Origin: Deltaproteobacteria bacterium | GTDB taxonomy: Bacteria > Desulfobacterota > Binatia > UBA9968 | DNA: 37,404 nt | Assembly: GCA_030688735.1 (NCBI GenBank) | Contig: JAUYJC010000462.1 | Span: forward strand, 1 to 37,404 | Direction of reading: 5' to 3' | Shown: positions 1 through 13,374 of the stretch, in pieces | How positions within the stretch are numbered: position 1 is the first letter of the stretch | Layout of the letters: every line of letters begins with the position of its first letter | Program-made: the position numbers and the translations under genes | The notes under the pieces: generated by a model | The model's input: the letters and a program-made list of their open reading frames with translations, nothing else | What the model was told of the DNA's origin: nothing | Database searches by the model: none

Positions 1-1164
1 GGTGTGAGGTTTTCCTTCGGCGTCCTGATCAAACCCCTGGTCTCCGAGTTTTCCTGGGAACGAGGCGCGATCACGCTCGCCTACACCATCAACATGCTGG
101 TCTTCGCTTGCTGCCAGCCGCTTGCCGGCAAGCTCCTCGACCGCTTCGGTCCCAAGCGTCTTTTCACGGCGTCGGCGCTGGTCACTACCGCCGGCCTGGT
201 GCTCACCTCCCAAACCACGTCGCTGTGGCATCTCTATTGGTCCTACGGTGTGGTGGTCGCGGCGGGCATATCGGGGATCAGCATCGCCGTGGTCGCGTCG
301 GTGCTGTCGCGCTGGTTCACGCAGCTAAGGGTTTTCATGTCCGGCGTGGCGATCTCGGGAACGGCCCTGGGGCAGTTTCTTTTCATCCCATTGATCGCTC
401 TGCTGCTGGAAAATTTCGGCTGGCGCTGGACCTGGACCAGCCTGGGGATTCTGCTCTGCCTGGTCGTTGTGCCGCTTTCGCTGTTCGTGATTAAAAGCAA
501 TCCCGCCGAAAATGAACCAGCGCCAGCTGGCGACGCAAAAAAAGTTTCCAGCGATTCATCACCCCGCGTCTCCGCCGTGCTCAAGTCGAGAAATTTCTTG
601 CTGGTGGGCGCGAGCTACTTCGTCTGCGGCTTTCAGGATTTCTTGTTCGTCACCCAGATGATCCCCTTCGCCACCGATCAGGGCCTTACCGCTCAGGAGG
701 CATCGAATCTCCAGGGGCTGGCGGGATTGCTCAGCATTCCGGGTCTGCTCATTTTTGCTGCCGTCTCGGACACATTGGGCAGGCAGATTCCCCTGTTCCT
801 GACCTTCGGACCCCGGCTTGTGTGCTTCGCTCTGCTGGTTTTCTTCGACGGCACGTTCTGGATTTACGCGTCCGCCCTTTTATTCGGCTTTACGCTAATG
901 GCTCTGGCCCCGCTGGGCGCGGCGCTGGTCGGCGAACTTTATGGATTCAAACACATCGGCACACTCTCGGGGGTGATCTTCTGGGTCCATCATTTAGGCG
1001 GCGCTCTCGGCGCCTACCTGGGTGGATTCACCTATGATCTCACCCGGAGCTACTCAATGGCTTTTTCCCTCGCGATGATCCTCGCGTTGGTGGCGCTCCT
1101 GACCAGCGTTTCGATCCGCGCCCAAAGCTCGCCGCAACTAAACACTCGGAACCGGAGAACTTAA
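1..1164 (+). CDS. MFS transporter, 5'-truncated by the window edge
   Basis: This is a 12-TM-type major facilitator transporter of the monocarboxylate/oxalate-formate antiporter kind, acting in the inner membrane; the substrate is unknown. The frame is open to base 1, and the first visible residues already lie at the end of TM1 (FGVLIKPLVSEF), so about 30 N-terminal residues are missing. The cytoplasmic TM2-TM3 loop signature GKLLDRFGPKRL is near residue 40, and a charged central loop lies around residues 165-190. The frame ends with TAA at 1162-1164. It is convergent with the DHA2 transporter gene and is therefore not part of the respiratory cluster. The GTG at position 4 is unlikely to be the true start. 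Confidence 0.85.
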   Translation, partial: GVRFSFGVLIKPLVSEFSWERGAITLAYTINMLVFACCQPLAGKLLDRFGPKRLFTASALVTTAGLVLTSQTTSLWHLYWSYGVVVAAGISGISIAVVASVLSRWFTQLRVFMSGVAISGTALGQFLFIPLIALLLENFGWRWTWTSLGILLCLVVVPLSLFVIKSNPAENEPAPAGDAKKVSSDSSPRVSAVLKSRNFLLVGASYFVCGFQDFLFVTQMIPFATDQGLTAQEASNLQGLAGLLSIPGLLIFAAVSDTLGRQIPLFLTFGPRLVCFALLVFFDGTFWIYASALLFGFTLMALAPLGAALVGELYGFKHIGTLSGVIFWVHHLGGALGAYLGGFTYDLTRSYSMAFSLAMILALVALLTSVSIRAQSSPQLNTRNRRT

Positions 1165-1455
1165 CCGCAAAGAACGCACAGTACGCAAACGAAGAAATCG
1201 GATTTTCTCCCGCAAAGGCGTAAGGCACAAATAAAATTACAAATTCGAAACTCGAAATCCGAAACAAATCCAAATGATCAAAAAGCACAAAATTCTAAAC
1301 AAGTTCGTTCCGGATATCGGGTTTTAGATTTCGTACTTGAGTGTTTCGGTTTGTTTCGGATTTAGATATTCGGATTTCGGATTTTGTTTCGGTGGCGCCC
1401 CTTCGACTCGGCTCAGGACATGCTTGGCGAGATAAATCTTCTTAATGAACCGCGG
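1165..1455. repeat. Convergent intergenic region with AT-rich inverted repeat
   Basis: This gap between two convergent genes has no credible ORF. It begins with an accGCAAAGAACGCAcagtacgc-type motif. It then carries an AT-rich imperfect inverted repeat: the left arm near 1235-1270 (CGAAATCCGAAACAAAT) is mirrored near 1348-1391 (GTTTCGGATTT, CGGATTTCGGATTTTG). A motif CCTTCGACT..GCTCAGGACATGC at about 1399-1422 recurs elsewhere in the window. The arms could form a long hairpin that acts as a bidirectional terminator. No clean terminator with a T-run was identified. Confidence 0.5.
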
Positions 1456-2913
1456 TTACGACACCGGTTCGCTTTGCGCCTCTTCCTTGCCTCGCACCAG
1501 GCTGGTTAACGCTCCCAGTAGAATGATGCCCGATACAACTAAGAGTGCGTCTTCAACGGCTGACATGGTTGCGCGGGCTTCCCCAAGCGCTGAGTACAAT
1601 GGGTATCTGGCCTTAAATATCGCCGTGGTCGCGGCTACTCCCAGCATCATCCCCAGTTGCCGCGCCGTACTGACCACGCCGTTTGCGACTCCCTGCCGAT
1701 TGATCGGCACCTCTCCCATGATCGCGCTGTTGTTGGCGGAGCTGAACAGTCCAAGTCCCGCGCCCGCGAGCATCAGCCGTGCGACTATTTCGCTCTGCGA
1801 CGGCGCCGCTCCCAGGCGGCTGAAGATGAAAATCCCGCCGGCAAGCAGGACCATCCCGAGCGATGCGGGAATCCAGGGACCGACCTTATCGGCAAACCAG
1901 CCGCTGAAAGGAGCGGATATCATCATGCCCACCGGCATAGCCATGATCAAAACGCCCGCGCTGGTTGCGCCGTAACCGATGCCATCCACCAGGTAAAAGG
2001 GCACCATGAACGCCAGGGCGCTATAGCCGATATAATTGATCAGGGCGCTGGAAGTGGCGGCGGAAAAAAACCGGCTTTTGAATAGCCTGAGATCGAGCAT
2101 CGGCTCCTGGCGTCTCAGCTCCACGACCACGAAGGCGACGGCAGCGAAAAGAAAAACCACGGACAAGATGGCATCGCCGCCGGGCAACCATTGCCGCCCC
2201 TTGCCGCTGCCCATGAGAAAAAATAACGAGGTCAACGCCACCATAAACGTCAGCGCGCCGACCCAATCGAAAGGTTGTTTGGCGACGATGATTTCGTCTC
2301 TTGGCACAGCGGCCAAAGTAACGGCCGCGGCCAGCAGGCCCAGGGGAACGTTCACCAAAAATACCCAGTGCCATCCCAGGGTATCCGCCAGAATCCCACC
2401 CAAACCGGGTCCGGCAGCGAGTCCAAAGTAAACCATCACGATCTGGGCGCTCAGACCGCGGCCGCGATGGCTCTGGGGCAAGGTCTTGGTAATCAGCGGC
2501 GAGCCGGAACTGGTAATCATCCCGCCGCCCACGGCCTGGATGATGCGCGTGACGATCAACCACGCCAGACTGGAGGCCAGCGCGGAGAGCAGCGAACCGC
2601 CGATGAAGATCGCGAATCCGATCAGGAAAAGCCGCCGCTGGCCGATCATGTCGCCGAGGCGTCCGAAGGCCAGAAGCAAACCGCTGCTCACGATGAGATA
2701 GGCCAGGACCACCCATTGAATGGTGGGGAGATCCACGCCAAAGGATCTGGCCACGAAGGGGAGAATGGCGTTGAGAGCGCTGGTTTGACTGGCGACCATC
2801 AACGAGCTGAGGCCGACGGCTGCCAGCAGCCACCACTGGGCCGCCGTCAGTGATGATGGGTCGTTGCCGCGCGTCGTCGTGCTCAATTCTCCACTCGTGC
2901 TCTCCACCGCCAC
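1456..2913 (-). CDS. MFS transporter, DHA2 (EmrB/QacA) family, 14 TM
   Basis: This 485-residue inner-membrane protein is a drug:H+ antiporter-2 type exporter or a related solute transporter. Visible features are the motif-A loop GRLGDMIGQRRLF (about residue 84), the motif-C-like segment GLAAGPGLGG in TM5, and enough hydrophobic segments for 14 helices. The start is a GTG placed directly after the TGA of the upstream YwiC-like gene, so translation is probably coupled. It is the last gene of the respiratory cluster. The substrate cannot be read from the sequence. A nitrate/nitrite role is possible from context, but DHA2 proteins are not the usual NarK family. Confidence 0.85.
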   Translation of the reverse strand: MAVESTSGELSTTTRGNDPSSLTAAQWWLLAAVGLSSLMVASQTSALNAILPFVARSFGVDLPTIQWVVLAYLIVSSGLLLAFGRLGDMIGQRRLFLIGFAIFIGGSLLSALASSLAWLIVTRIIQAVGGGMITSSGSPLITKTLPQSHRGRGLSAQIVMVYFGLAAGPGLGGILADTLGWHWVFLVNVPLGLLAAAVTLAAVPRDEIIVAKQPFDWVGALTFMVALTSLFFLMGSGKGRQWLPGGDAILSVVFLFAAVAFVVVELRRQEPMLDLRLFKSRFFSAATSSALINYIGYSALAFMVPFYLVDGIGYGATSAGVLIMAMPVGMMISAPFSGWFADKVGPWIPASLGMVLLAGGIFIFSRLGAAPSQSEIVARLMLAGAGLGLFSSANNSAIMGEVPINRQGVANGVVSTARQLGMMLGVAATTAIFKARYPLYSALGEARATMSAVEDALLVVSGIILLGALTSLVRGKEEAQSEPVS

Positions 2914-3801
2914 TCAACGCAACCCGACGAGAAGCGCCACCAGCGTAATCACGTTGCTACTTACCAACGACCATCCCATGGTGCGCAGATGGCGCGGATG
3001 GACATGAACGACGCTAAATGCCACGGCGAGGAGCACAAACGGCAGGATGGCCGCGGCGGCGAGTACGGGCAAAACGTTCGCGCGGGTCAAAAAGAACGAC
3101 GCGAGCAGCGCCGCCGCGCTAAAGGCGATCGTCGCGTACGTGAGTCGGCGGTGATTGGCCGTTTGCTTGGCGCGCGCGATGGTGGCGCGCACGGTGAGGG
3201 TCGCCAACGCGGAGACCGCGCACCAGACGGCGCCGGCGATGATCGCCGCTCGTGGACTGGCGCCGCCGGCCAGGGCGATTGGGATCACGACACTCGATAG
3301 GGTCACGCAGGCAAGCAGTTCGCCTGGCAGGCTGCGCTCGCGATGAGTCAGGATGAGCCGCAGCAAAAGCGCGCCGAGTGCCAGCGGCAAGATCAGCGCG
3401 ACGCGCGCAGCCGGCGCCGCCAGCCACCAGCCCAGCCCGCCCGTAGCAATGGCGAGAGGAACGAGACCATAGGCGGTCCTTCGGGCACGGGCTCCCAGTG
3501 CCGTATGGCTTCGCCGTCCCCGCTCACCTAGCATGATCAGCAACGGTTCATGGGCCAGAAAAATCGCGACACAACCGGCGAGCCAAAGCAGTTGAACGGT
3601 GGTCGGCGCGCCGAGCGACAACGCCGTGATCAGCGGAAAGGCGACTGCGGCATACGCGCCATGCTCCCGCGGCAAGAGCGAACCGCCCGGCGCCGGGCGG
3701 CGCGCGGTCGCTGGCTTGGCACTGTTATTGCCGAGACCGCGCGATGGGGAGTCGGCTTCGGCAGGGCTTGCTTCAACGGCCGATCGGTCCGGTGGGCTCA
3801 T
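2914..3801 (-). CDS. YwiC-like multi-pass membrane protein
   Basis: This 295-residue protein has an N-terminal Ser/Pro-rich tail of about 40 residues, then the family hallmark LLPREHGAYAAV near residues 42-53, and about eight hydrophobic segments. A second conserved block is FLAHEPLLIMLGERG. Biochemical function is unknown for the family. In Bacillus subtilis ywiC lies in the fnr/narGHJI nitrate-respiration region, which fits its place here behind a nitrate/nitrite-type molybdoenzyme. The start codon lies inside the end of the TorD-like gene (29-nt overlap) and the stop abuts the MFS start, so it is embedded in the operon. Assignment rests on the PREHGAY motif and topology. Confidence 0.78.
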   Translation of the reverse strand: MSPPDRSAVEASPAEADSPSRGLGNNSAKPATARRPAPGGSLLPREHGAYAAVAFPLITALSLGAPTTVQLLWLAGCVAIFLAHEPLLIMLGERGRRSHTALGARARRTAYGLVPLAIATGGLGWWLAAPAARVALILPLALGALLLRLILTHRERSLPGELLACVTLSSVVIPIALAGGASPRAAIIAGAVWCAVSALATLTVRATIARAKQTANHRRLTYATIAFSAAALLASFFLTRANVLPVLAAAAILPFVLLAVAFSVVHVHPRHLRTMGWSLVSSNVITLVALLVGLR

Positions 3802-4393
3802 GGAAAACTACGCTCGCGTCGGGTGGTCGGCCATCGGCTTCGATTCCATCGTTTAACCAGGAAAGCACGCCTTGTAGATAAGCCGGCATCTCTACCGAGC
3901 GTGCGCGCATGCCGCGCGCCAAGCGCGCCAAATGTTCGCTGCAAAATCGTTCTCTCGCTTCCTTGGCGATCGCCGCCGACGCCGCAGTGTTGCGCATTCG
4001 CGCGTAGGCTTCCTTCAAAAATAGGTAACCGACGAAGCCGGTTTCCACCGACACATGGTCTATGGATTCTTCGCGCTGCGGATTGAACGAAAAAGCATGA
4101 TAAAAACCCGAAAGCTCCGCAATCAGACGCCCCGGATCTTCGAAGCCGCAGTAGCTGACCTCGCGGGGAGATACGGCGCCGGCGGGTCCGAAGAGCCGAT
4201 GATAGCATTCTTCCGTCGCTTGAGCAGCATCCGCGGCCCAAGGCGGCAGCCGCGGATCGCTCACTTCGGCGGCGAGGCGAGCAATCTCGATTTTCCACTC
4301 GGGGCGCGGCCGCTCGAGAAGCAATGACGCCAGACGCCACGCCGCGGCCAAAGTCAAAAGTTCGCGCGCGTCCAAGTCCGAGGAGTTTTTCAT
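3773..4393 (-). CDS. TorD/NarJ-type molybdoenzyme assembly chaperone
   Basis: This 206-residue soluble, helical protein probably binds the alpha-subunit signal peptide and apo-enzyme until the Mo cofactor is inserted and Tat export can proceed. Family features are the LTAAWRLASLLLERP-like first helix, EECYHRLFGP in the middle and the VETGFVGYLFLKEAYA block, which resembles TorD/NarJ helices. The start at 4393 was chosen because its ATG overlaps the TGA of the gamma-subunit gene (ATGA). An upstream in-frame extension merely shadows that gene. The gene overlaps the YwiC-like gene by 29 nt. Location directly behind the alpha, beta and gamma genes supports the role. Confidence 0.82.
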   Translation of the reverse strand: MKNSSDLDARELLTLAAAWRLASLLLERPRPEWKIEIARLAAEVSDPRLPPWAADAAQATEECYHRLFGPAGAVSPREVSYCGFEDPGRLIAELSGFYHAFSFNPQREESIDHVSVETGFVGYLFLKEAYARMRNTAASAAIAKEARERFCSEHLARLARGMRARSVEMPAYLQGVLSWLNDGIEADGRPPDASVVFHEPTGPIGR

Positions 4394-5481
4394 TGGCTGC
4401 TCCCCAAGGCCAGGGGGATCCAAGCCGTGCGCATTTTCCGCGCGCCCACTTCTTGATGGGACCCTTCCCACACCGCAAAGGCGACTTGTGTTCGGTTGCC
4501 TGCTTGAAGGCCTTTCGGCAGCGGGCGCGACAGCATGACGGTCCAACCATCCTTAGCGCGTTTCCCCGTGCCGCTGGAAGTTGACTTGTCGGCCAGACGG
4601 AGCGTGCCGGGTCCCTCGGCGATCAGATCCTGCACCGGCTGCGTGCGCGGTCCGGCCATCGGATTGCCCAAGCTACGCGCCGGCGCGTAGCGCTTTGCCA
4701 TCGCTACCTGCTCAGGCGAGCCGGCTTTAAGCGACGCGGCGTCGAAGGGATAGTGGTCGACTGTGGCCTGCGGGAATATAGCGTGGATGTCGTCCTTGCG
4801 GCCGTCGACCACCGCCTGAAAAACCGCTGACCAGTAAGTGATCTCCACCGGCTTTCCCTGTTCGCCCATCTGCGGCGCCGGCACGTCCGCCGTGGTCGCG
4901 GCGGGCAACTGAACGGCAACCGCGTCGCCGAACCGAGCGGGGCCGGGCAGGTCATCCCGAGCGGCGTCTTTCCAGCTCAGGCGAAAGGTGATTCTTTGAC
5001 CGTCGCTCACCGCTTGTACGTTGACGAATGCCGTAGAAGTCTGCATCAGCCTCGGTTCTACCATATCCTGCAGCAAGAGTTTCGCCGGATGGAGCGGTGC
5101 GCTCTGCCAGACCGCATCGTCGATCGACGTGGGCGCCTTCTTCTCGACGACGGCCTTGACTTCGGACTCACTAAGCGGCGGGCCTGGTTTTTTACAGCCG
5201 GCCAAGGCGCCAGCGAAAATGATGACAAGCAGGAAAACAAAGTTTCGAGGGTCCAGTAAGCCCTTGATAAGATCACCGCGCTTGTCGCTTGCGCCCGGAT
5301 TATTTACTTCCTCTCCCTTGACGGGAGAGGAATGAGGTGAGGGTGACCAAGATGCGCAGAGCCCCCTTACCCTAACCCTCTCCCACGAGGGGAGAGGGAA
5401 AACTCTTCGCTTCCTCACGCATATTGGATCCGATACCATCCCGATGGGGTTTACAACCAAGTCTCTTGCCAAGCGGTTCAT
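4390..5481 (-). CDS. Heme-b gamma subunit (EbdC/NxrC-like) with repeat-derived N-terminal insert
   Basis: This 363-residue protein resembles the heme-b subunit of type II DMSO-reductase enzymes (ethylbenzene dehydrogenase gamma type), which passes electrons between the beta-subunit Fe-S clusters and an external partner on the periplasmic side. Candidate axial heme ligands, by analogy to EbdC Met/Lys, are Met205 (PAPQMGEQGKPVEITYW) and Lys349 (GARKMRTAW). A hydrophobic segment ending ALAGC (Cys96) is a lipobox. The ATG at 5481 has a strong GAGGAG site 7 nt upstream, just behind the beta stop. Residues 27-59 are encoded by a palindromic repeat inserted in frame, so the signal segment is unusually internal. 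No other ATG exists between repeat and lipobox. Confidence 0.78.
   Translation of the reverse strand: MNRLARDLVVNPIGMVSDPICVRKRRVFPLPSWERVRVRGLCASWSPSPHSSPVKGEEVNNPGASDKRGDLIKGLLDPRNFVFLLVIIFAGALAGCKKPGPPLSESEVKAVVEKKAPTSIDDAVWQSAPLHPAKLLLQDMVEPRLMQTSTAFVNVQAVSDGQRITFRLSWKDAARDDLPGPARFGDAVAVQLPAATTADVPAPQMGEQGKPVEITYWSAVFQAVVDGRKDDIHAIFPQATVDHYPFDAASLKAGSPEQVAMAKRYAPARSLGNPMAGPRTQPVQDLIAEGPGTLRLADKSTSSGTGKRAKDGWTVMLSRPLPKGLQAGNRTQVAFAVWEGSHQEVGARKMRTAWIPLALGSSQ
5305..5402. repeat. Double-hairpin palindromic repeat inside the gamma-subunit gene
   Basis: Two G/C-rich hairpins occur here: CCTCTCCC/GGGAGAGG at 5310-5330 and CCCTCTCCC/GGGGAGAGGG at 5376-5398. The two halves are also inverted relative to each other (TGAGGTGAGGG against CCTTACCCTAACC). 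This type of element is usually intergenic in environmental genomes. Read on the minus strand it encodes the peptide PLPSWERVRVRG followed by SPHSSPVKGEE, which is its recognisable in-frame signature. It keeps the gamma-subunit frame open. Confidence 0.8.
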
Positions 5482-5492
5482 TTCCGTTCTCC

Positions 5493-10074
<4,582 letters not shown>

Positions 10075-10078
<4 letters not shown>

Positions 10079-11748
10079 TTTTTTCCCTCCCAAGTTCGCA
10101 TGAACACGATAACCGAAGCGATCTCCGCGTCCGTAAGAGTTTGCCGGACGGACGAACCGGCGCCGAAGGCCACCATCGACGAGCCGCGGCGGCCGTCCTG
10201 AATGGTCTTGAAGAGATAGGTATCGGTGGCGAGATCGAGAAAAACACGATTGTTGAGCGCGGGGCCTTCCTTGCCTTCGCCGCGGTCGCCGTGACAGGAG
10301 GCGCAGACGTCGGCATAAAGACGTTGTCCGGCCGCCGCATCCCCCTCGGCCCAACGGCGCGGCTTGGCGTCCCCCGCGTACGCGACCCCGCCCAGGTCGC
10401 GCAGATAAACCACTAAACGATCGACTTCCTCGTCGCGCAGACCGCTCTCCGACTCGCCCCAAGCCGGCATTCTTCGGCCCGGGCGGCCGCGCTTGATCTG
10501 CGCGCGCAACACATCATCGGAAACAAGGCGTAGATAATCGGCATTGGCGATGGCCGGAAATGCCGCCAGGCCGGGGTAACGCATGCCCTCGCCGTTTGAA
10601 CCATGGCAGGCGGCGCAGAAGGTTCCGTAGAGGGTCGCGCCGTCGGTGGCGAATTCCCTTGTGCCGAAGCGCTCGGCGCGAATGCGATCTTTCGGCCAAA
10701 GCGCCTGGGCGAAATTTCTCCGCCGCAGCGACAGCATGTAATAAGTCAAATGATCGATCTGGCGCTCGGTCAAACCCAATTCCGGCATGGCGGATCCCCG
10801 CACCACCGAGGCCGGGGCGCGAAAATGCTGCTTCAACCAATTGGCCAGCGTCCGCTCGCCGGCGACTTGTGCGAAGTTGAGTTGCCCCGGATCGAGATTT
10901 CCCGCCGCGGTCAGGTCCGGACCGTCGTCGCCGCCGACGCCGCGCACTTTGTGGCAGCCGCGGCATCCCGCTGTATGAAAAACCGCCTTGGCTTCGAGCA
11001 AACCGGGCGCGCCGACTCTGGAACGGAGAAATTCATCGATGGCCAGCCGTTCCGCTTCACCGAGCTCGCCGAACGCGGAAAGCCAGGGACCCGTGGGAGC
11101 CTTTTTTTTCTGCGCCAGATGTTGCGCGTACCAATCCGGCTTAAAACCGCTGGCGCCGACGCGTGATAGATCCGGTCCTTCCTGGCCGCCGGCTCCGCCC
11201 GGACGCAGCGTGCCGCCGCGCCCCTCGAGTTTGTGACAAGCCAAACAATCCGCTTGCTCAAAGCGGATTCTCCCCTGTTCGAGCCGCGCGAGATTGGGCA
11301 CGCTCAAGTGGGTGTGGCAGCCGCCGCAACCGGCATACAGATAGGCATTGGGAAGCATCGGTTCGGGCCAGTGCTCCACTTTGCCGTGGGCATCGGCGGT
11401 CTGGGTAGCCCGCCCCTGACCGCCGTGGCAAACGGTACAACCGTAAACCGCGGGATCATGGACGACATCTCTGTGGCGCCCGTAGAGGCGGTCGCCCTCG
11501 ATGCCGCTCTCGCCCTGCGCCATGCCGACATGGCAACTGACGCAGCGGTCGGTGGCGCCGATGTCGCGGCTGACGATCTGGCGCAGTTGAATCGAGAAGG
11601 CAGCGGCTTGGGATGCCGTCAGACGGGCCTCGACCTGGCGCTGAATCAGGCGCCAGTCGCTCAAAAAATTTTCCCGCACGGCGGCCCCAACCAACACGGC
11701 GAGCGCCACCAGGCTCGACCACAGAAGCAGGTGTTTGTTGGCTTTCAT
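10075..11748 (-). CDS. Heptaheme c-type cytochrome, membrane-anchored
   Basis: This 557-residue protein has an N-terminal hydrophobic anchor (residues 7-24) and seven CXXCH heme-c sites at residues 69, 104, 141, 168, 262, 378 and 482. The first four lie in a compact tetraheme-like block. The last three sit in mono-heme cytochrome-c-like modules; for the last two the following text (HGSNGEG, HGDRGEG) and Met-containing loops ([18 protein letters not shown]) look like class I cytochrome c. It lies between the cytochrome b and alpha-subunit genes and probably wires the Rieske/cytochrome b module to the molybdoenzyme in the periplasm. It overlaps nxrA by 4 nt and follows the cytochrome b gene after 57 nt. 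Confidence 0.88.
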
Positions 11749-11805
11749 CTTTCAGCCTGGATTCCGATCTGTAATCTGAGATTTGCCATTTGAGATCCCG
11801 CAGGG

Positions 11806-13374
11806 CTAGTGTCCCGGCCACTGGGATGGCGACCAATAAAAATCCCAATTCGGTCCGCGGAAATAGGTCCCGATCGCCGTCAGGACGACGAAGCCGCAGA
11901 TAAAGCAGGTAAACAGCGCGAGCGCGCCGGCGCGCGTCGAATCATATTTTTTCATCGACCGAACCGAGTAGTAGGCGTAGAGAACGGTGAGTAGCGTGCC
12001 GGGATTGATCAGGGTTATTACGAGCTGCGGCGTGGCGGGCCACCATTGACGAATCCAGCCGAAGCGAATCACGAAAGCCTCCACTGCCAACACCGCTGCG
12101 AGACCGAAGACGGCCGAGTGCATGACCAGGCGCCCGCCGCCGGGCCCGCCGAACCAGACTCCGGTGCCGTCGGTTTCGCGGTCGAGATAAGGGATCAAGG
12201 CGAGGCCGATCAAGACGATCGCGGGAACGCCGATCCCGCCCATGAAGGCCGAGTGCGACACCAATTCCTGCAGGCCGAGAAAATACCAGGGCGCCTTGGC
12301 GGGGTTCTCGGGCACCGCCGGGTTGGCGACTTCTTTGAGCGGTGCGTCGAGGAAGAGCGCAAGGATAACCGAGAGCGCGATGGTGAGCATGAACACCGCT
12401 GCTTCCGCGGTCATCAGATGGGGCATCGCCGGAACCGTTTGTTCAGGCCCGCTGCCGACGGCTGGGGTACGTCCCTTCACCAGCGCCGCCAAGCTATAGG
12501 TTTTCTGCGGCGCTTCGGTAAAGACCGGATAGACATCCTGCGAAGGAGGACCCAGGCGGCGATCGGCGTCCGAGGGCCGGGCCAGACCGCCGTCCTTGCG
12601 GATGCGCCAGAAATGAACCGCCACGAGCGCCACCAAGAGCAGCGGCAAAATCATCACGTGGAAAAGATAGAAGCGGATCAGCGCCTCCTCGCCGACTTCC
12701 TCGGCTCCCAACAGAAGCAACTTTTGTATGCCGCCGACGTCGAACCATTGGGTGATGCCGAGCGAGTCGGTCACTTCGCGCGGCGATTGCGCGATGTTGG
12801 CGCCGATGGTGATCGCCCAATAGGCGAGCTGGTCCCACGGCAGCAGATAACCGGTGAAAGACAGTCCGAGGGTAAGCGCCAGGAGTCCCATGCCGATCAC
12901 CCAGTTGAATTCGCGCGGCGCGCGGTAGGCGGCGGTGTAAAACACCCGGGCCATGTGCAGGAGCACGATCACCACCATCAGATTGCCCGACCAGCGGTGG
13001 ATGTTGCGGATGAAACGTCCCGTGGGCACGACAAAATGAATGTCTTTGATCGAGAGATAGGCGACATCCGGGTAGGGCTTGTAATAAAACATCAGCAGCA
13101 CGCCGGTGACGACCAAGACGAAAAAACAGGAGAGCGCGCCGATGCCCAGACCCCAAGTCGCCGACCAGCGCAGGCTCCAGCGGTGCACGCGCACCGGGTG
13201 GAGATGGAGAAAAACGTTGCCGAAGACAAAGGCCGAGCGCGTGCGGTCGCTGCGGGGTTTGCCGGACCTGAACATCGTCTCCTGCAGGCGGCGGGAAACG
13301 ACGCGCAAGTTTTCCATGAAGCGAGGCGCCGCCGCTTCCTCCTTCGCCGTTCTTTTGGTCGCGCCTTGATTCAT
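11806..13374 (-). CDS. Cytochrome b (b6/subunit IV fused type)
   Basis: This 522-residue quinol-oxidising membrane subunit has an N-terminal b6-like half and a C-terminal subunit-IV-like half joined in one chain. Predicted heme-b ligands are H126/H140 and H239/H254. The 14- and 15-residue steps match cytochrome b6 rather than mitochondrial cytochrome b. The motif GYLLPWDQLAYWA and the Qo-site region PAKAPWYFLGLQE are present. The position of the b6 cysteine that binds the extra heme ci is Gly74/75, so that heme is probably absent. About 65 polar residues precede the first helix. The start at 13374 overlaps the Rieske stop (ATGA), and an in-frame upstream extension is rejected. Confidence 0.9.
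   Translation of the reverse strand: MNQGATKRTAKEEAAAPRFMENLRVVSRRLQETMFRSGKPRSDRTRSAFVFGNVFLHLHPVRVHRWSLRWSATWGLGIGALSCFFVLVVTGVLLMFYYKPYPDVAYLSIKDIHFVVPTGRFIRNIHRWSGNLMVVIVLLHMARVFYTAAYRAPREFNWVIGMGLLALTLGLSFTGYLLPWDQLAYWAITIGANIAQSPREVTDSLGITQWFDVGGIQKLLLLGAEEVGEEALIRFYLFHVMILPLLLVALVAVHFWRIRKDGGLARPSDADRRLGPPSQDVYPVFTEAPQKTYSLAALVKGRTPAVGSGPEQTVPAMPHLMTAEAAVFMLTIALSVILALFLDAPLKEVANPAVPENPAKAPWYFLGLQELVSHSAFMGGIGVPAIVLIGLALIPYLDRETDGTGVWFGGPGGGRLVMHSAVFGLAAVLAVEAFVIRFGWIRQWWPATPQLVITLINPGTLLTVLYAYYSVRSMKKYDSTRAGALALFTCFICGFVVLTAIGTYFRGPNWDFYWSPSQWPGH

Noticed and set aside
10079-10462. Upstream in-frame extension of the alpha-subunit gene
   Set aside because: It lies wholly inside the cytochrome c gene in another frame, has no family similarity, and the Tat-signal ATG at 10078 has a good ribosome site.
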